The notes: generated by a model not told the origin, from the letters alone. 34,537 nt of DNA from Verrucomicrobiota bacterium (GCA_026398135.1 JAPLTN010000041.1:1-34537), one strand, 5' to 3'; shown: positions 23,917 to 33,646, numbered from the stretch's first letter. Made by a program: numbers and translations.

Positions 23917-25041
23917 ATGTCTACTCGAACCTATTATGTTGGTCGCCCCAATGTGGTGGATCGCGAGTCATTTATTCAACGGGTGCATGACATGCTCGAC
24001 CGCAAGTGGCTTACCAACGACGGCCCCCTCGTCCGCGAATTCGAAGAACGCATTCAGAATTACGTCGGGGCGAAACATGCCATCGCCGTAAACAACGCCA
24101 CCATCGGACTCGAACTCGCCATCCGCGCACTTAATCTCACAGGCGAAGTGATTGTCCCCAGCTATACCTTCATCGCCTCCGCCCATTCGCTACGGCTGCA
24201 GGGCATCACACCAGTCTTCGCCGACATTGATCCCGTCACCCACAACCTGGATCCCCTTAGCGTCGAGGCGCTTATCACGCCTCGCACCACTGCCATAATG
24301 GGTGTCCACCTTTGGGGACGGGCCTGCAACACAGAAAGCGTGCAAGTCCTTGCACGCAAACATTCGCTCCGGGTCATTTATGACGCCGCCCATGCGTTTG
24401 GCTGCTCACGACAAGGCCGAATGATCGGAACCTTCGGCGACTGTGAAGTCTTCAGTTTCCATGCCACCAAATTTCTCAACTCATTCGAAGGCGGCGCCAT
24501 CACCACCGACTCCGATGAACTCGCCGCCCAACTCCGGCTAATTCGCAACTTCGGTTTTATCGGCTTTGATAAAGTCGTCCGTCTTGGAACAAACGCGAAA
24601 ATGCCCGAAATCTGCGCCGCGATGGGCCTCACTTCGCTTGAATCCATCGGTAGTCTAATAGCCACAAATCGCAATCATCACGCACTCTACCAGCAAGAAC
24701 TAGCCTGCCTCCCTGGCCTTAATCTTATCAACTACGACCACGCCGAAAAAAACAATTTTCAATATATTGTAATCGAAATCGACAACGCGCGGTGCCCTGT
24801 CTCGCGCGACGCTCTGATCTCCGTTCTTCATTCTAATAATATTATTGCTCGTAAATACTTCTGGCCGGGATGTCACGCGATGGAACCCTATCGAACCGAG
24901 CAGCCTTGTGCCGCGCAACACCTTCCATGCACCGAGCTCGTGGCTGATCGCGTCATCGTTCTCCCGACCGGCACCGATCTTCAGCCCGCCGACATTCTCT
25001 TCATCACCTCGATCATCAAGGCGGCGTGCGCCTCCGCATAA
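23917..25041 (+). CDS. DegT/DnrJ/EryC1/StrS sugar aminotransferase
   Basis: This is a PLP-dependent enzyme that replaces a sugar keto group by an amino group. The 374-residue product contains the family features: VNNATIGLELAIRAL (phosphate binding), VPSYTFIASAH, YDAAHAFG with D156 contacting the PLP ring, and SFHATKFLNSFEGGAI with the PLP lysine K185. Its closest style is that of enzymes acting on dTDP-4-keto-6-deoxyglucose at C4 (DesI/VioA-like). A 3-keto route would need a 3,4-ketoisomerase, which I do not see. The likely chain is therefore RmlA, RmlB, this enzyme and the acyltransferase upstream. The specificity is an inference. GC content begins to fall shortly after this gene. Confidence 0.9.
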   Translation: MSTRTYYVGRPNVVDRESFIQRVHDMLDRKWLTNDGPLVREFEERIQNYVGAKHAIAVNNATIGLELAIRALNLTGEVIVPSYTFIASAHSLRLQGITPVFADIDPVTHNLDPLSVEALITPRTTAIMGVHLWGRACNTESVQVLARKHSLRVIYDAAHAFGCSRQGRMIGTFGDCEVFSFHATKFLNSFEGGAITTDSDELAAQLRLIRNFGFIGFDKVVRLGTNAKMPEICAAMGLTSLESIGSLIATNRNHHALYQQELACLPGLNLINYDHAEKNNFQYIVIEIDNARCPVSRDALISVLHSNNIIARKYFWPGCHAMEPYRTEQPCAAQHLPCTELVADRVIVLPTGTDLQPADILFITSIIKAACASA

Positions 25042-25056
25042 GATCTTACGCCTCAA

Positions 25057-26496
25057 ATGCCCAAAGTCTCAGTTATTCTCACCTCGTTTAATCACGCCGC
25101 ATACATCAAGGCGGCGATCGAGAGCGTCCTGGCCCAAACTTTTTCTGACTTTGAGCTGATTATTGGAGACGACCATTCCTCAGACGATTCCTGGGAGATC
25201 ATTAATGCGATCCAGGATCCTCGCATCCGTTCATTTAGATGCGAGCACAATACCGGAAATGTGATCAACGTCGCCCTGCGTGACGGATGGATTTCTGGGG
25301 AATACGTGGCCGTTCACCACTCCGACGATCTTTGGGAGCCGGAGAAACTTACACTACAGGTCGCATTTTTGGATCAACATCCGGACATGGCTGCAGTTTT
25401 CACCCGTGTTCGACTGATTGATGAGCACAATAAAATATCGGACGAAATTGCTAGTGAAGAAGGCTCTACTTTACGCGCATACCAAGGCATATTCGATCAG
25501 GAAAACCGCACACGCACTGCCTGGCTAAAACGATTTTTTTATCAAGGGAATTGCCTTTGCCATCCTAGTGTAATGTTGCGAAGAAGCGTTTATGAACATC
25601 TAGGTCATTACAATACCTACTACCGCCAACTTCCAGATTTTGATTATTGGGTCAGATTATGCATGACCTATAAGATACATGTTTTGCAAGAACGGTTGGT
25701 TCGATACAGAGTATTATCAAATAATAAAAACACCAGTGCACAGACCCTTGAAAATGGTCGCAGAGTAAATTGCGAAATGACAAGAGTTCTGCTGCATTAT
25801 TGTAAAATAAAAGATCTTCACGAAATCTTCCCTGAGTCTCAGATTTACACAGAGCAATCCGACGTTGTTCCATCCTACGTCCTTGCACGTATAGCCTTAT
25901 CTACAAAAAATCGAATTCTACAACATTATGGTCTGCAACTTCTCAATAGTGTTCTAATCGATTCGGTTCTTATCGAAAAAACGCGCCTGCTCCACCCGTC
26001 GAGTTTAGCTGACATAGGCAGCATTATGGGCTCTATCAGTTTATTCGATGACAATGAAGAACTACTATTACAGCAAGGTAGATTATTGAATGAATTGAGA
26101 AGCAGCGTGATATTACGTGATGCTTTGATTACTGAATTAAGAAGCAGCGTAACATCAAATGATGCATTAATTACTGAATTAAGAAGCAGCGTAACATCAA
26201 ATGATGCATTAATTACTGAATTAAGAACACGAATTAATAGTAATCAGGACATGCTTTTTAGCTTCCAAAAGGAGATCACTATAAAGGCAGCGTTGATTCT
26301 GGAACTTAATGACGAGATTAATAATTACAAGGAAACGGTTCTGGATTATAAAAAACAACTTGCGGAAAGCAATTCGCGCTGTTTCGAACTAGAAAAGCAA
26401 AATGATATTTACTGTGATAAAATATCACGAATTCAAAAATCCATGAGCTGGAAGGTCACAGCACCTTTACGGGCGGTCCGACGTTTTTTTGAATAA
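25057..26496 (+). CDS. Family 2 glycosyltransferase with repeat-built coiled coil
   Basis: The first 240 or so residues of this 479-residue protein are a GT-A glycosyltransferase. The start is VSVILTSFNHAAYIKAAIESV, the nucleotide-binding DDHSSDD is at 38-44, the metal-binding HSDD is at 88-91, and the acceptor-side motif is LPDFDYWVRL. A helical region follows. From residue 346 the sequence is a coiled coil made of 14-residue units, ELRSSVTSNDALIT, each exactly two heptads with Leu, Val, Asn and Ile in the core. Units 2 and 3 are identical at DNA level. The tail ends SMSWKVTAPLRAVRRFFE, a motif common at the ends of such glycan-assembly proteins. The sequence turns AT-rich within the gene. 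Sugar donor and linkage are unknown. Confidence 0.9.
   Translation: MPKVSVILTSFNHAAYIKAAIESVLAQTFSDFELIIGDDHSSDDSWEIINAIQDPRIRSFRCEHNTGNVINVALRDGWISGEYVAVHHSDDLWEPEKLTLQVAFLDQHPDMAAVFTRVRLIDEHNKISDEIASEEGSTLRAYQGIFDQENRTRTAWLKRFFYQGNCLCHPSVMLRRSVYEHLGHYNTYYRQLPDFDYWVRLCMTYKIHVLQERLVRYRVLSNNKNTSAQTLENGRRVNCEMTRVLLHYCKIKDLHEIFPESQIYTEQSDVVPSYVLARIALSTKNRILQHYGLQLLNSVLIDSVLIEKTRLLHPSSLADIGSIMGSISLFDDNEELLLQQGRLLNELRSSVILRDALITELRSSVTSNDALITELRSSVTSNDALITELRTRINSNQDMLFSFQKEITIKAALILELNDEINNYKETVLDYKKQLAESNSRCFELEKQNDIYCDKISRIQKSMSWKVTAPLRAVRRFFE
26092..26217 (+). repeat. 42-base tandem repeat inside a glycosyltransferase gene
   Basis: Three full units lie at 26092-26133, 26134-26175 and 26176-26217, and a degraded fourth starts at 26218. 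Units 2 and 3 are identical over all 42 bases; unit 1 differs at several positions. The unit length is a multiple of three, so changes in copy number keep the frame. Confidence 0.95.
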
Positions 26497-26526
26497 AAAA
26501 TAGTTAATATCAATTTCTTGCACTTT

Positions 26527-28950
26527 ATGAGGATTTTATTTATATCAAGCAATTATAGAACGCCCAATCATTATCTGGCTCGAGCTGCCTATGATTCGAT
26601 TTCGAAGCATGAACAAATCACGGAGATTCTATGGGGAGAATACCATGATGCCATCGACATCGCGTTAGAAAAGAGGCCACAGGTATTATTTGTTTTTGAT
26701 GGGCAAGGTGCTTGTAATCCAATTATTCATCGATTGATGGATTTATGCCCGGTAAAAGTAATTTGGTTTTGTGAGGACCCTTACGAAATTAGTGTAAATG
26801 TAAGGACTGCCTCCTCTTTTGATCTTGTATTTACAAATGACAAGGCCTCATGTGCCGCCTATGGTAGTAAAGCGACATATCTACCATTAGCAAGTAGTCT
26901 ATCCAATAATCATTTTCCTTTAGTCACGGCTTCTCATCGCTATGATATTTTTTTCGCTGGGACAGCATGGCCAAATAGATTAAAATTCATATTAGAGCTG
27001 AAAAAAAGAAAGCCTAACCTACGCTGGAAATTAATTTTAGTATCCAATCCACAATTGGATCCTTATATACGCGACCTAAAAGGTGATTTGCCTTTCACAA
27101 ATGGGATTTCGATTCGGGACTTTTCGGCCTTAGCTAACCAATCTGCAGTCACATTGGTATTACCTAGGATGTTTTCGACTTCGGGTGATATTAACTTATC
27201 AAGTCAAAGTCCAGGACCAAGATTATTTGAGGCCGCTGTGGCCGGTGCCTGTCAACTTGTTGACATTTCAGCAATGCCAGTAACTCGTCATTTATTAGAG
27301 GAAAATAAGACGTTTATCCCTTTTTCGAGTCTGGATGATTGTGCAGATGCAATTAGCCGGTTGTTAACAAACCCTGAAAAAAGAAATGAAATTGCGTCGA
27401 ACGCACAATCTATAACAATTGCTAAGCACTTATTTGAAGATAGAATAAATACTATAGTTGATAAAATCATTAATATAAATCGTTCAATTTTGCCACTAGA
27501 TAATGGTTTTGAAATAAAAACAAAGCCCTGCATTTTGATGGTATGTCATAATACTGTGGGGCAAGGACGTTTCGGTGGCAGCGAAATTTATCAGGATATT
27601 CTTTGGCGCAGTTTGGCAGATGACTATGAATGCTACGTTTGGTCGCATGATCCAAGGATAAATTTTGGCTGCACTTATCGACTTACAAATCCCAAAGGTG
27701 AAGAGGTTGATGTGCAAAATTTGCAATCTCCCTTTCATGATACCCATTTGATACACCAGGAGCTTGAAGTCTGTTTCCAGCGGCTACTACTTAAGCTTGG
27801 AGTGGATATTGTATTCTTTAATCACTTGATAGGATTTCCTCCTTCATTAGTTAGAATACAGAAATCTCTTGGATGCAGGAGCTTGTTTGTGCTTCATGAC
27901 TATTACATTATTTGTGATAGTTTCAATCTGTTAAATCATCAAAAAGTCTATTGTGGGATTAATACTGCTAACGAAGACATTTGTAATGCTTGCACTTACA
28001 AACGTAGAGGATTACTTCCTGGTAGTCAATTTAGAAGACGTAGGTTCTTCAGGGAAGTTATGACGGATATAAATGTTATTATATCTGGATCACAAAGTAG
28101 CCAAAGTATAGCATTGGATTTATTCCCCCATTTAAAAGATAAATTTCATCAGCATCCGCCAGTTATGAACCGGCCAGTCGTATCGAATGATACAACCGCA
28201 CTTGATTCTGAAAAATTCCATGTCGCGCTGGTTGGTAATTTTTCTGAAAATAAGGGCGCAAAACTTGGACTTCAGTTATTTCAATTAATGAGTGATACGT
28301 CCGTTCATTTTCACATTTTTGGACAAGTTCATCTATCACTAGCTGAACAAAAAGAACTCATGGCATGTTACAACGTAACAATTCATGGAGCGTATCCACA
28401 CGGTAATCCGCATGCGGCACTTAAAAATTGTTCAGTGGGTCTAATTTTATCAAACTGGCCTGAAACTTATTGCATGGTTCTTTCTGAGCTTTGGGAGCTT
28501 GGACTCGTTCCCGTGTCGATCGCCCTAGGTGCACTTGAAGAGCGAATCAACGATGGTGTAGATGGAATTTTAATTAAAAAAACAGATCCACATGAAATTA
28601 AAAAAACACTAATAAACCTTTGTGCTAACAAAAGTTTATTAGATCGTATTAAAAGCAATCGGCCGAAAAACCCATGCGCGGGCGCTGTCGAATATACGTT
28701 GTGGCTTAAGAATATTTTAGCAAATTTACGCCCAACTGTAATTAGACGTCCACTGAATGTAGATAAGGTCGTGGCTATGGATAAATTCGATTTAGGGATA
28801 TTTTTGAACAATGGAAATTGGGGAATAACCCAAAGAATTATTTCAACGCCCTCTCCACCACCAAAAAATGTAGTTTGGCATAAACGAATTTATCGTGCTG
28901 GTGTGGCTTTTAAAAAAGCGATTAAAATCAGGCTAACGACTTTGTCATGA
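26527..28950 (+). CDS. Two-domain glycosyltransferase (CgeB-like plus GT4)
   Basis: This 807-residue protein appears to hold two glycosyltransferase modules. Residues about 1-325 resemble the CgeB family: ILFISSNYRTPNHYLARAAY, VIWFCEDPYEISVNVR, SFDLVFTNDKASC, and the donor-site stretch SSQSPGPRLFEAAVAGACQLV. A second GT-B module of the GT4 type begins near CILMVCHNTVGQGRFGGSEIY. It has FVLHDYYIICDS, a Cys-rich CNACTYKRRG, and VALVGNFSENKGAKLG followed by LSNWPETYCMVLSELWELGLVPV. I chose the ATG at 26527; a TTG at 26518 would add three residues. The gene is AT-rich, unlike the core, and its stop overlaps the next start (ATGA). Donor and acceptor sugars are unknown. Confidence 0.85.
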   Translation: MRILFISSNYRTPNHYLARAAYDSISKHEQITEILWGEYHDAIDIALEKRPQVLFVFDGQGACNPIIHRLMDLCPVKVIWFCEDPYEISVNVRTASSFDLVFTNDKASCAAYGSKATYLPLASSLSNNHFPLVTASHRYDIFFAGTAWPNRLKFILELKKRKPNLRWKLILVSNPQLDPYIRDLKGDLPFTNGISIRDFSALANQSAVTLVLPRMFSTSGDINLSSQSPGPRLFEAAVAGACQLVDISAMPVTRHLLEENKTFIPFSSLDDCADAISRLLTNPEKRNEIASNAQSITIAKHLFEDRINTIVDKIININRSILPLDNGFEIKTKPCILMVCHNTVGQGRFGGSEIYQDILWRSLADDYECYVWSHDPRINFGCTYRLTNPKGEEVDVQNLQSPFHDTHLIHQELEVCFQRLLLKLGVDIVFFNHLIGFPPSLVRIQKSLGCRSLFVLHDYYIICDSFNLLNHQKVYCGINTANEDICNACTYKRRGLLPGSQFRRRRFFREVMTDINVIISGSQSSQSIALDLFPHLKDKFHQHPPVMNRPVVSNDTTALDSEKFHVALVGNFSENKGAKLGLQLFQLMSDTSVHFHIFGQVHLSLAEQKELMACYNVTIHGAYPHGNPHAALKNCSVGLILSNWPETYCMVLSELWELGLVPVSIALGALEERINDGVDGILIKKTDPHEIKKTLINLCANKSLLDRIKSNRPKNPCAGAVEYTLWLKNILANLRPTVIRRPLNVDKVVAMDKFDLGIFLNNGNWGITQRIISTPSPPPKNVVWHKRIYRAGVAFKKAIKIRLTTLS

Positions 28951-29912
28951 GCTCTATTGTAGATCGCATATTGATTGCAGGGACCACGCCGAATTTCTTA
29001 AATTCCAATTGGCAATTAAGAACACACGCGGCTAATGGATTTAGGCAAGCCTATCCGGATTCGGATATTTATGATTGTGCTTGGGATGATGCATTTCATC
29101 TAATTCGGCAGTTAAAGCCCACATTGGTGATTTGGATGGGCGGGGTAATGCTAGAGGAATATGATCTGAGAGTGTTTAGTGATAATGCAAAATCTCATGG
29201 CGGTAAAATCGCATTCTGGATGCATGACGATCCTTATGAATTAGACGCATCACTAAGGGTCGTTGATTTTGCAGACTATATCTTTACAACCGACAGGGCG
29301 TCTGTAATCCACTATCCACCTTCTGTGCCAACGTTTCATTTACCGTTGGCTGCCTGTCCCATTGCCCATTTTCGTCCTGTAACTACCAAGAGTAGCCACG
29401 ATTGGTTCTTTTGTGGAGCGCCTTTCCCTTGCCGTGTAGAATTTTTTCAAAAGATTGAAGCACTAGCTCCTGATCTTAATGGATTACTGGCTGGGCCTGG
29501 CTGGGACCTAAGCAAATTCAAAACCGCAGCAGACATCACTATCAGCCCGGGTCAAATTTCTAATTATTATAGCACCTCAAAATGTGTTATATATTTAGGT
29601 AGAGATTTAAATTTGGCTAATCAAAGATTTGGTGTAAAAGCCTCTACCCCGGGGCCTCGCTTATTTGAAGCCGCAATGGCGGGTGCTCTTCAAATTGTAT
29701 ACACCCCTGGAATTGAAGTCCTGGAATATTTCGCAGATCCCGGTGAAATAATGTTAGTATGTGAACCGGACGAATCAGTTGAATGGATAAGAAAAATTAA
29801 GAAATCTCCCGATTTATCAACGTCAATAGGTTCAACAATGCAAAAATGCGCTCTGCATAATCACACTTATTCTCATAGAGCTAAAGTGATGGTAACTACT
29901 ATCGTTTCTTAA
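28947..29912 (+). CDS. CgeB-family glycosyltransferase
   Basis: The 321-residue product is a single-module relative of the N-terminal domain of the preceding protein. Shared blocks are FWMHDDPYELDASLRVVDFADYIFTTDRAS here and the corresponding WFCEDPYE and FTNDKAS there, followed by STPGPRLFEAAMAGALQIV near the end in both. CgeB-like proteins are GT-B enzymes, and in the genes studied they are linked to surface or spore glycans. The start overlaps the upstream stop in an ATGA, so the two are translated together. The gene shares the AT-rich composition of its neighbours. Substrates are unknown; duplication from the upstream domain, or the reverse, is inferred from the shared blocks. Confidence 0.83.
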   Translation: MSSIVDRILIAGTTPNFLNSNWQLRTHAANGFRQAYPDSDIYDCAWDDAFHLIRQLKPTLVIWMGGVMLEEYDLRVFSDNAKSHGGKIAFWMHDDPYELDASLRVVDFADYIFTTDRASVIHYPPSVPTFHLPLAACPIAHFRPVTTKSSHDWFFCGAPFPCRVEFFQKIEALAPDLNGLLAGPGWDLSKFKTAADITISPGQISNYYSTSKCVIYLGRDLNLANQRFGVKASTPGPRLFEAAMAGALQIVYTPGIEVLEYFADPGEIMLVCEPDESVEWIRKIKKSPDLSTSIGSTMQKCALHNHTYSHRAKVMVTTIVS

Positions 29913-29923
29913 AACCGAATTTT

Positions 29924-31498
29924 ATGCATGTCCTACTGTCGATTTTAGCTACGACCTTATTGATACTCCTTGTAACAATTTGGGGTATTTCGATTTTGTC
30001 ATTTTATCCGAAATTGATTCGGTCTTCATTCAGTTGTGCTGCTGCTGTTGGTGCTGGCATAGGTATTCTGGTTTTAATAGGTCTTATAATCGTAATTAGT
30101 CCGGCGCCTAAGGTTATAAGCGCCTACATATCTTTAATAACCGTAACCATAGCATCCGTTTATTTTATTAGGAGAAATCGAAAGATACTCGTAAGTGACT
30201 GGCCTAAATACTTTATCAAACCCATAGTGCTTTGGATATGCGCTAGTGTGATCGCGACTAGTTTAACTTATATACAACCTCAAAAGCCCAAAGAGCTTTT
30301 TGATGGACCATATGTTTTCAAGACTTGGACATTACCAGTTAAAATTCAAGCCCTCTGCAACGACTTTCCCGCAGACAATGCCATACCGGCAGTTGTAACT
30401 GAATTTTTGGTGCGGCAAATCCCCTTTGATAAAGAGCGACCTATAATGCCGGGGCAGGAAATTTCAAACCGCCCCATTTTATTATCATTGGCAGCCGTCC
30501 CGTTCCGAACGTTATTAGGTGATTCTCCTAAATATTCAGAACCCCTACCCAGATTTCAATATGTTGGACAACAGTGGCCGCAAACATTGCAATTAACCGA
30601 TAATGCTCATTTTAGGGAATTCTTATTTACCGGGATTGCCCTTAACGCCAGTTTGATTATTGCACTATATTCATTGTTGAAGTTAAATGAAATTAAGAAT
30701 GCCTCAATTGTGTGTGTGATATTTTTCCTTTTATCGCCTTATGCTCTACAACACACATTTTTTACTTGGCCAAAAAATTTAGCTGCATTTTTTATATTAA
30801 TTGCAGCCATAATTGTAGTATATAGGAATTTTCCTCTATGGACAGCGGGAGTTTTTACCGGACTTGCCTATTGGTCGCACCCATATACATTGGTTTTCAT
30901 AATTTCTATTTCATTTGTTTTACTTGTGTCAATGAGGGTTAACAGAGAGCCAATAATCAAATCAGCCACATTTTTTATTGCCTTAACAGTCATTATGGCA
31001 ATATGGCCTATTTGGACACATTTATGCTTAAATATACCTTCCGATCTTATCCAGCAAAATTTTAATCTTAATGGAAACTTATTTAAACAGTTGTGGGTAA
31101 GAATTTATAATGCGCAAACTTTATTATTTCCTAATTTTTTGAATTTAAACCCATTTAATGGCGAAAATATAATCAGATCCTATTTTATAAATTTAGCAGC
31201 ACCACTTGGTCTTTGTCTGATGATTTTTACTCCAGCTGCTTTGTTGGACTTTAAAAATATTTTTCGTAAAGTATTAGGTTTGTTCGCAGTGACGTCTGGT
31301 ATCATGGTAATAGCCATATTTAGTGAGCCGGCTGTTCCGCTGCTTCATGGGTGGCAGGCTATCTGGCCTGTGCTCGTAGTATTAACACTTGCTTATTTAC
31401 AGGGCAAATCACTACGTGCAACTAAACTAGTGCTCGTCGCGCAGGCCATACTAAATATTTCTTTTCTTATGCTCTGGATAGTCAATGTAGCAGTATAA
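29924..31498 (+). CDS. Polytopic membrane protein, possible GT-C type enzyme
   Basis: I do not recognise this 524-residue protein. It has roughly ten to twelve hydrophobic helices, starting with residues about 4-27, 37-60 and 65-83. A long soluble loop lies at about 118-225 and is rich in Pro, Asp and Arg ([42 protein letters not shown]). Helices resume at about 226 and run to the end. This plan, with a large loop after the first helices, is common among GT-C glycosyltransferases and polymerases, but I see no decisive motif. The context, between glycosyltransferases and epimerases in an ABC-exported glycan locus, suggests a role in glycan assembly or modification on the membrane. The gene is strongly AT-rich. 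Confidence 0.75.
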   Translation: MHVLLSILATTLLILLVTIWGISILSFYPKLIRSSFSCAAAVGAGIGILVLIGLIIVISPAPKVISAYISLITVTIASVYFIRRNRKILVSDWPKYFIKPIVLWICASVIATSLTYIQPQKPKELFDGPYVFKTWTLPVKIQALCNDFPADNAIPAVVTEFLVRQIPFDKERPIMPGQEISNRPILLSLAAVPFRTLLGDSPKYSEPLPRFQYVGQQWPQTLQLTDNAHFREFLFTGIALNASLIIALYSLLKLNEIKNASIVCVIFFLLSPYALQHTFFTWPKNLAAFFILIAAIIVVYRNFPLWTAGVFTGLAYWSHPYTLVFIISISFVLLVSMRVNREPIIKSATFFIALTVIMAIWPIWTHLCLNIPSDLIQQNFNLNGNLFKQLWVRIYNAQTLLFPNFLNLNPFNGENIIRSYFINLAAPLGLCLMIFTPAALLDFKNIFRKVLGLFAVTSGIMVIAIFSEPAVPLLHGWQAIWPVLVVLTLAYLQGKSLRATKLVLVAQAILNISFLMLWIVNVAV

Positions 31499-31514
31499 AA
31501 ACTATAACTTATTT

Positions 31515-32579
31515 ATGAATAAAAAAACTCTGCTCGTAACCGGTTCTTCTGGCCTCATAGGTTCGGAAGTCTGCACCTACTTCTCGCAAGAACTGGGCTA
31601 CACTATTCACGGTGTGGACAATAATCAGCGCGCCGTTTTCTTTGGCCCCCAAGGGGATACTCGTTGGAATCAAGGCCGCCTTGCTGCATCAATTCCTGGT
31701 TTCGTTCATCACGAACTCGATATTCGTGATCGTGCTGGGGTGCTCGCTCTCGTGAAGTCGATTAAGCCTTCCGCCATTGTACACACCGCCGCCCAACCTT
31801 CCCACGACCGCGCTGCTGCGATTCCGTTCGACGACTTCGACACAAACGCAGTAGGCACACTCAACTTGCTCGAAGCGGCACGCCAGGCCTGCCCGGAGTC
31901 CCCTTTTGTGCATATGAGCACGAACAAAGTTTATGGAGACGCACCGAACCGCATCCCGCTTAAGGAACTAGATACCCGCTGGGACTACTCCGATTCCGCC
32001 TACGAACATGGCATTTCCGAGACTTTCACTATCGACCAGTCAAAGCATTCGCTTTTCGGTGCCTCTAAAGTAGCCGCCGATGTGATGGTTCAGGAATACG
32101 GACGCTACTTTAACATGCCTACCTGTGCGCTACGAGGTGGTTGTCTCACGGGGCCCAATCATTCAGGGGTTGAGCTCCATGGCTTCCTATCCTACTTGGT
32201 AAAATGCAATCTTGAGGGGCGCGAATACAAGGTATTTGGTTACAAAGGTAAGCAGGTCCGTGATAATATTCATTCACTGGATGTTGCGCGCTTTATGGCG
32301 GCCTTCGTTGCTACACCACGTTCCGGCGAGGTTTACAATTTAGGTGGTGGTAAGGCTAACAGCACTTCAATTCTAGAGGCGTTTAAACACGTGGAGAAAT
32401 TCTCCAGTAGGCCGCAGATTTATACTTATGTAGATCAAAACCGCGCCGGTGACCACATATGTTATTATTCCGACCTTCGTAAAATGCGCACCCATTATCC
32501 GACCTGGGATATAACGCAGTCACTGGAAGAAACTATTCGTCAGATTGTTGAGGCTTGGAAAACGCGCAACGTATCATGA
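31515..32579 (+). CDS. NAD-dependent sugar epimerase/dehydratase (CDP-paratose 2-epimerase-like)
   Basis: The 354-residue SDR protein has the nucleotide-binding motif GSSGLIG at 10-16 and [18 protein letters not shown]. It continues with [38 protein letters not shown] and [20 protein letters not shown]. This set matches the branch usually named CDP-paratose 2-epimerase (CDP-tyvelose epimerase). The actual sugar nucleotide cannot be told from the sequence. The YxxxK tyrosine is Phe here (F181, K185). I believe this is usual in this branch, but it means the chemistry may differ from classical family members. Base composition is closer to the core than in the preceding genes. Its stop overlaps the next start in an ATGA. 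Confidence 0.86.
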   Translation: MNKKTLLVTGSSGLIGSEVCTYFSQELGYTIHGVDNNQRAVFFGPQGDTRWNQGRLAASIPGFVHHELDIRDRAGVLALVKSIKPSAIVHTAAQPSHDRAAAIPFDDFDTNAVGTLNLLEAARQACPESPFVHMSTNKVYGDAPNRIPLKELDTRWDYSDSAYEHGISETFTIDQSKHSLFGASKVAADVMVQEYGRYFNMPTCALRGGCLTGPNHSGVELHGFLSYLVKCNLEGREYKVFGYKGKQVRDNIHSLDVARFMAAFVATPRSGEVYNLGGGKANSTSILEAFKHVEKFSSRPQIYTYVDQNRAGDHICYYSDLRKMRTHYPTWDITQSLEETIRQIVEAWKTRNVS

Positions 32580-33646
32580 AAATTCTTCTTTCAGGTGCAT
32601 GTGGTTTTGTTGGTGCAAACCTAGCTCGTGCTTTTGTCGATGCCGGGCACCAAGTTACCGGCTTCGACAACTTTATACGGCCTGGCAGTGAAACCAATCG
32701 CGCAGAGCTTAAACGTCTAAGCGTGAGCCTCGTCCATGCGGATCTACGGGCCGCAAGTGATATCGATGCGTTACCGGTCGCTGATTGGGTGATCGATGCT
32801 GCGGCAAACCCTAGCGTTCTTGCCGGCGTCGATGGCAAAACCAGTTCTCGGCAGCTCATTGAGCATAATCTATTCGGAACCATTAACTTACTGGAATATT
32901 GCAAGCGTCATCGAGCAGGCTTTACCTTGCTTAGCACAAGCAGGGTATATAGTATTGGACCACTGGCATCGCTAGAGGTCGATGTTGTGAATAGTGCATT
33001 TCGTCCAAGTCTTGAGGCTCAGTCTAAAGTTAAGGGATTAACTTCCGCAGGGATGAACGAATCTTTTGCAACCACTGCTCCTATTTCGCTCTATGGTTCA
33101 ACCAAACTCGCTAGCGAAGCGCTCGCGCTCGAATATGGCGAGACGTTCGATTTCCCCGTATTTATTAACCGTTGCGGCGTTTTGGCTGGTGCCGGACAGT
33201 TTGGTCGGGCAGATCAAGGCATCTTTGCTTATTGGATAAATAGCTATCTTGCGCGTCGGCCTCTCCGCTACATTGGATTTGGTGGGCACGGTTATCAGGT
33301 GCGTGATTGTTTGCATCCAAAAGATTTGTTTATTTTGCTAGAAAAGCAGTTCTCCAGGCCTAAAATTTGTGTGAATGATCGGTTGATCAACGTGAGTGGT
33401 GGCGTAGCTTCCGCGTTTTCGTTAAAGCAATTAAGTGATTGGTGTGCTCAGCGTTTTGGTGAGCACCCTGTGGCATCGGATCCGGCACCGCGTGCATTTG
33501 ACATTCCGTGGATTGTATTGGATTCCACCAAGGCCGCCCGAATTTGGGGATGGCAACCGCAGACGACAGTGCTTGATGTGTTAGAGGAAATCGCAAGTCA
33601 CGCCAAGCAAAACCCTGCATGGCTTGATTTATCTGCTCCACTTTAA
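32576..33646 (+). CDS. NAD-dependent sugar epimerase/dehydratase
   Basis: This is a second SDR enzyme directly coupled to the first through an ATGA overlap. With the ATG at 32576 it has 356 residues; an upstream in-frame start at 32555 would add seven residues inside the previous gene. The nucleotide-binding motif is GACGFVG at 7-13, and the catalytic pair is Y173 and K177 in [25 protein letters not shown] marks the serine/threonine position. Other blocks, [22 protein letters not shown] and [17 protein letters not shown], match epimerases of the same broad group as the previous protein. Such pairs are known to sit beside a DPM1-like glycosyltransferase and GtrA, as here. The substrate is unknown. 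Confidence 0.86.
   Translation: MKILLSGACGFVGANLARAFVDAGHQVTGFDNFIRPGSETNRAELKRLSVSLVHADLRAASDIDALPVADWVIDAAANPSVLAGVDGKTSSRQLIEHNLFGTINLLEYCKRHRAGFTLLSTSRVYSIGPLASLEVDVVNSAFRPSLEAQSKVKGLTSAGMNESFATTAPISLYGSTKLASEALALEYGETFDFPVFINRCGVLAGAGQFGRADQGIFAYWINSYLARRPLRYIGFGGHGYQVRDCLHPKDLFILLEKQFSRPKICVNDRLINVSGGVASAFSLKQLSDWCAQRFGEHPVASDPAPRAFDIPWIVLDSTKAARIWGWQPQTTVLDVLEEIASHAKQNPAWLDLSAPL

Noticed and set aside
26092-26260. Possible CRISPR-like array
   Set aside because: The 42-base units are adjacent with no spacers and lie in frame inside a glycosyltransferase gene, so they are a protein-coding tandem repeat.
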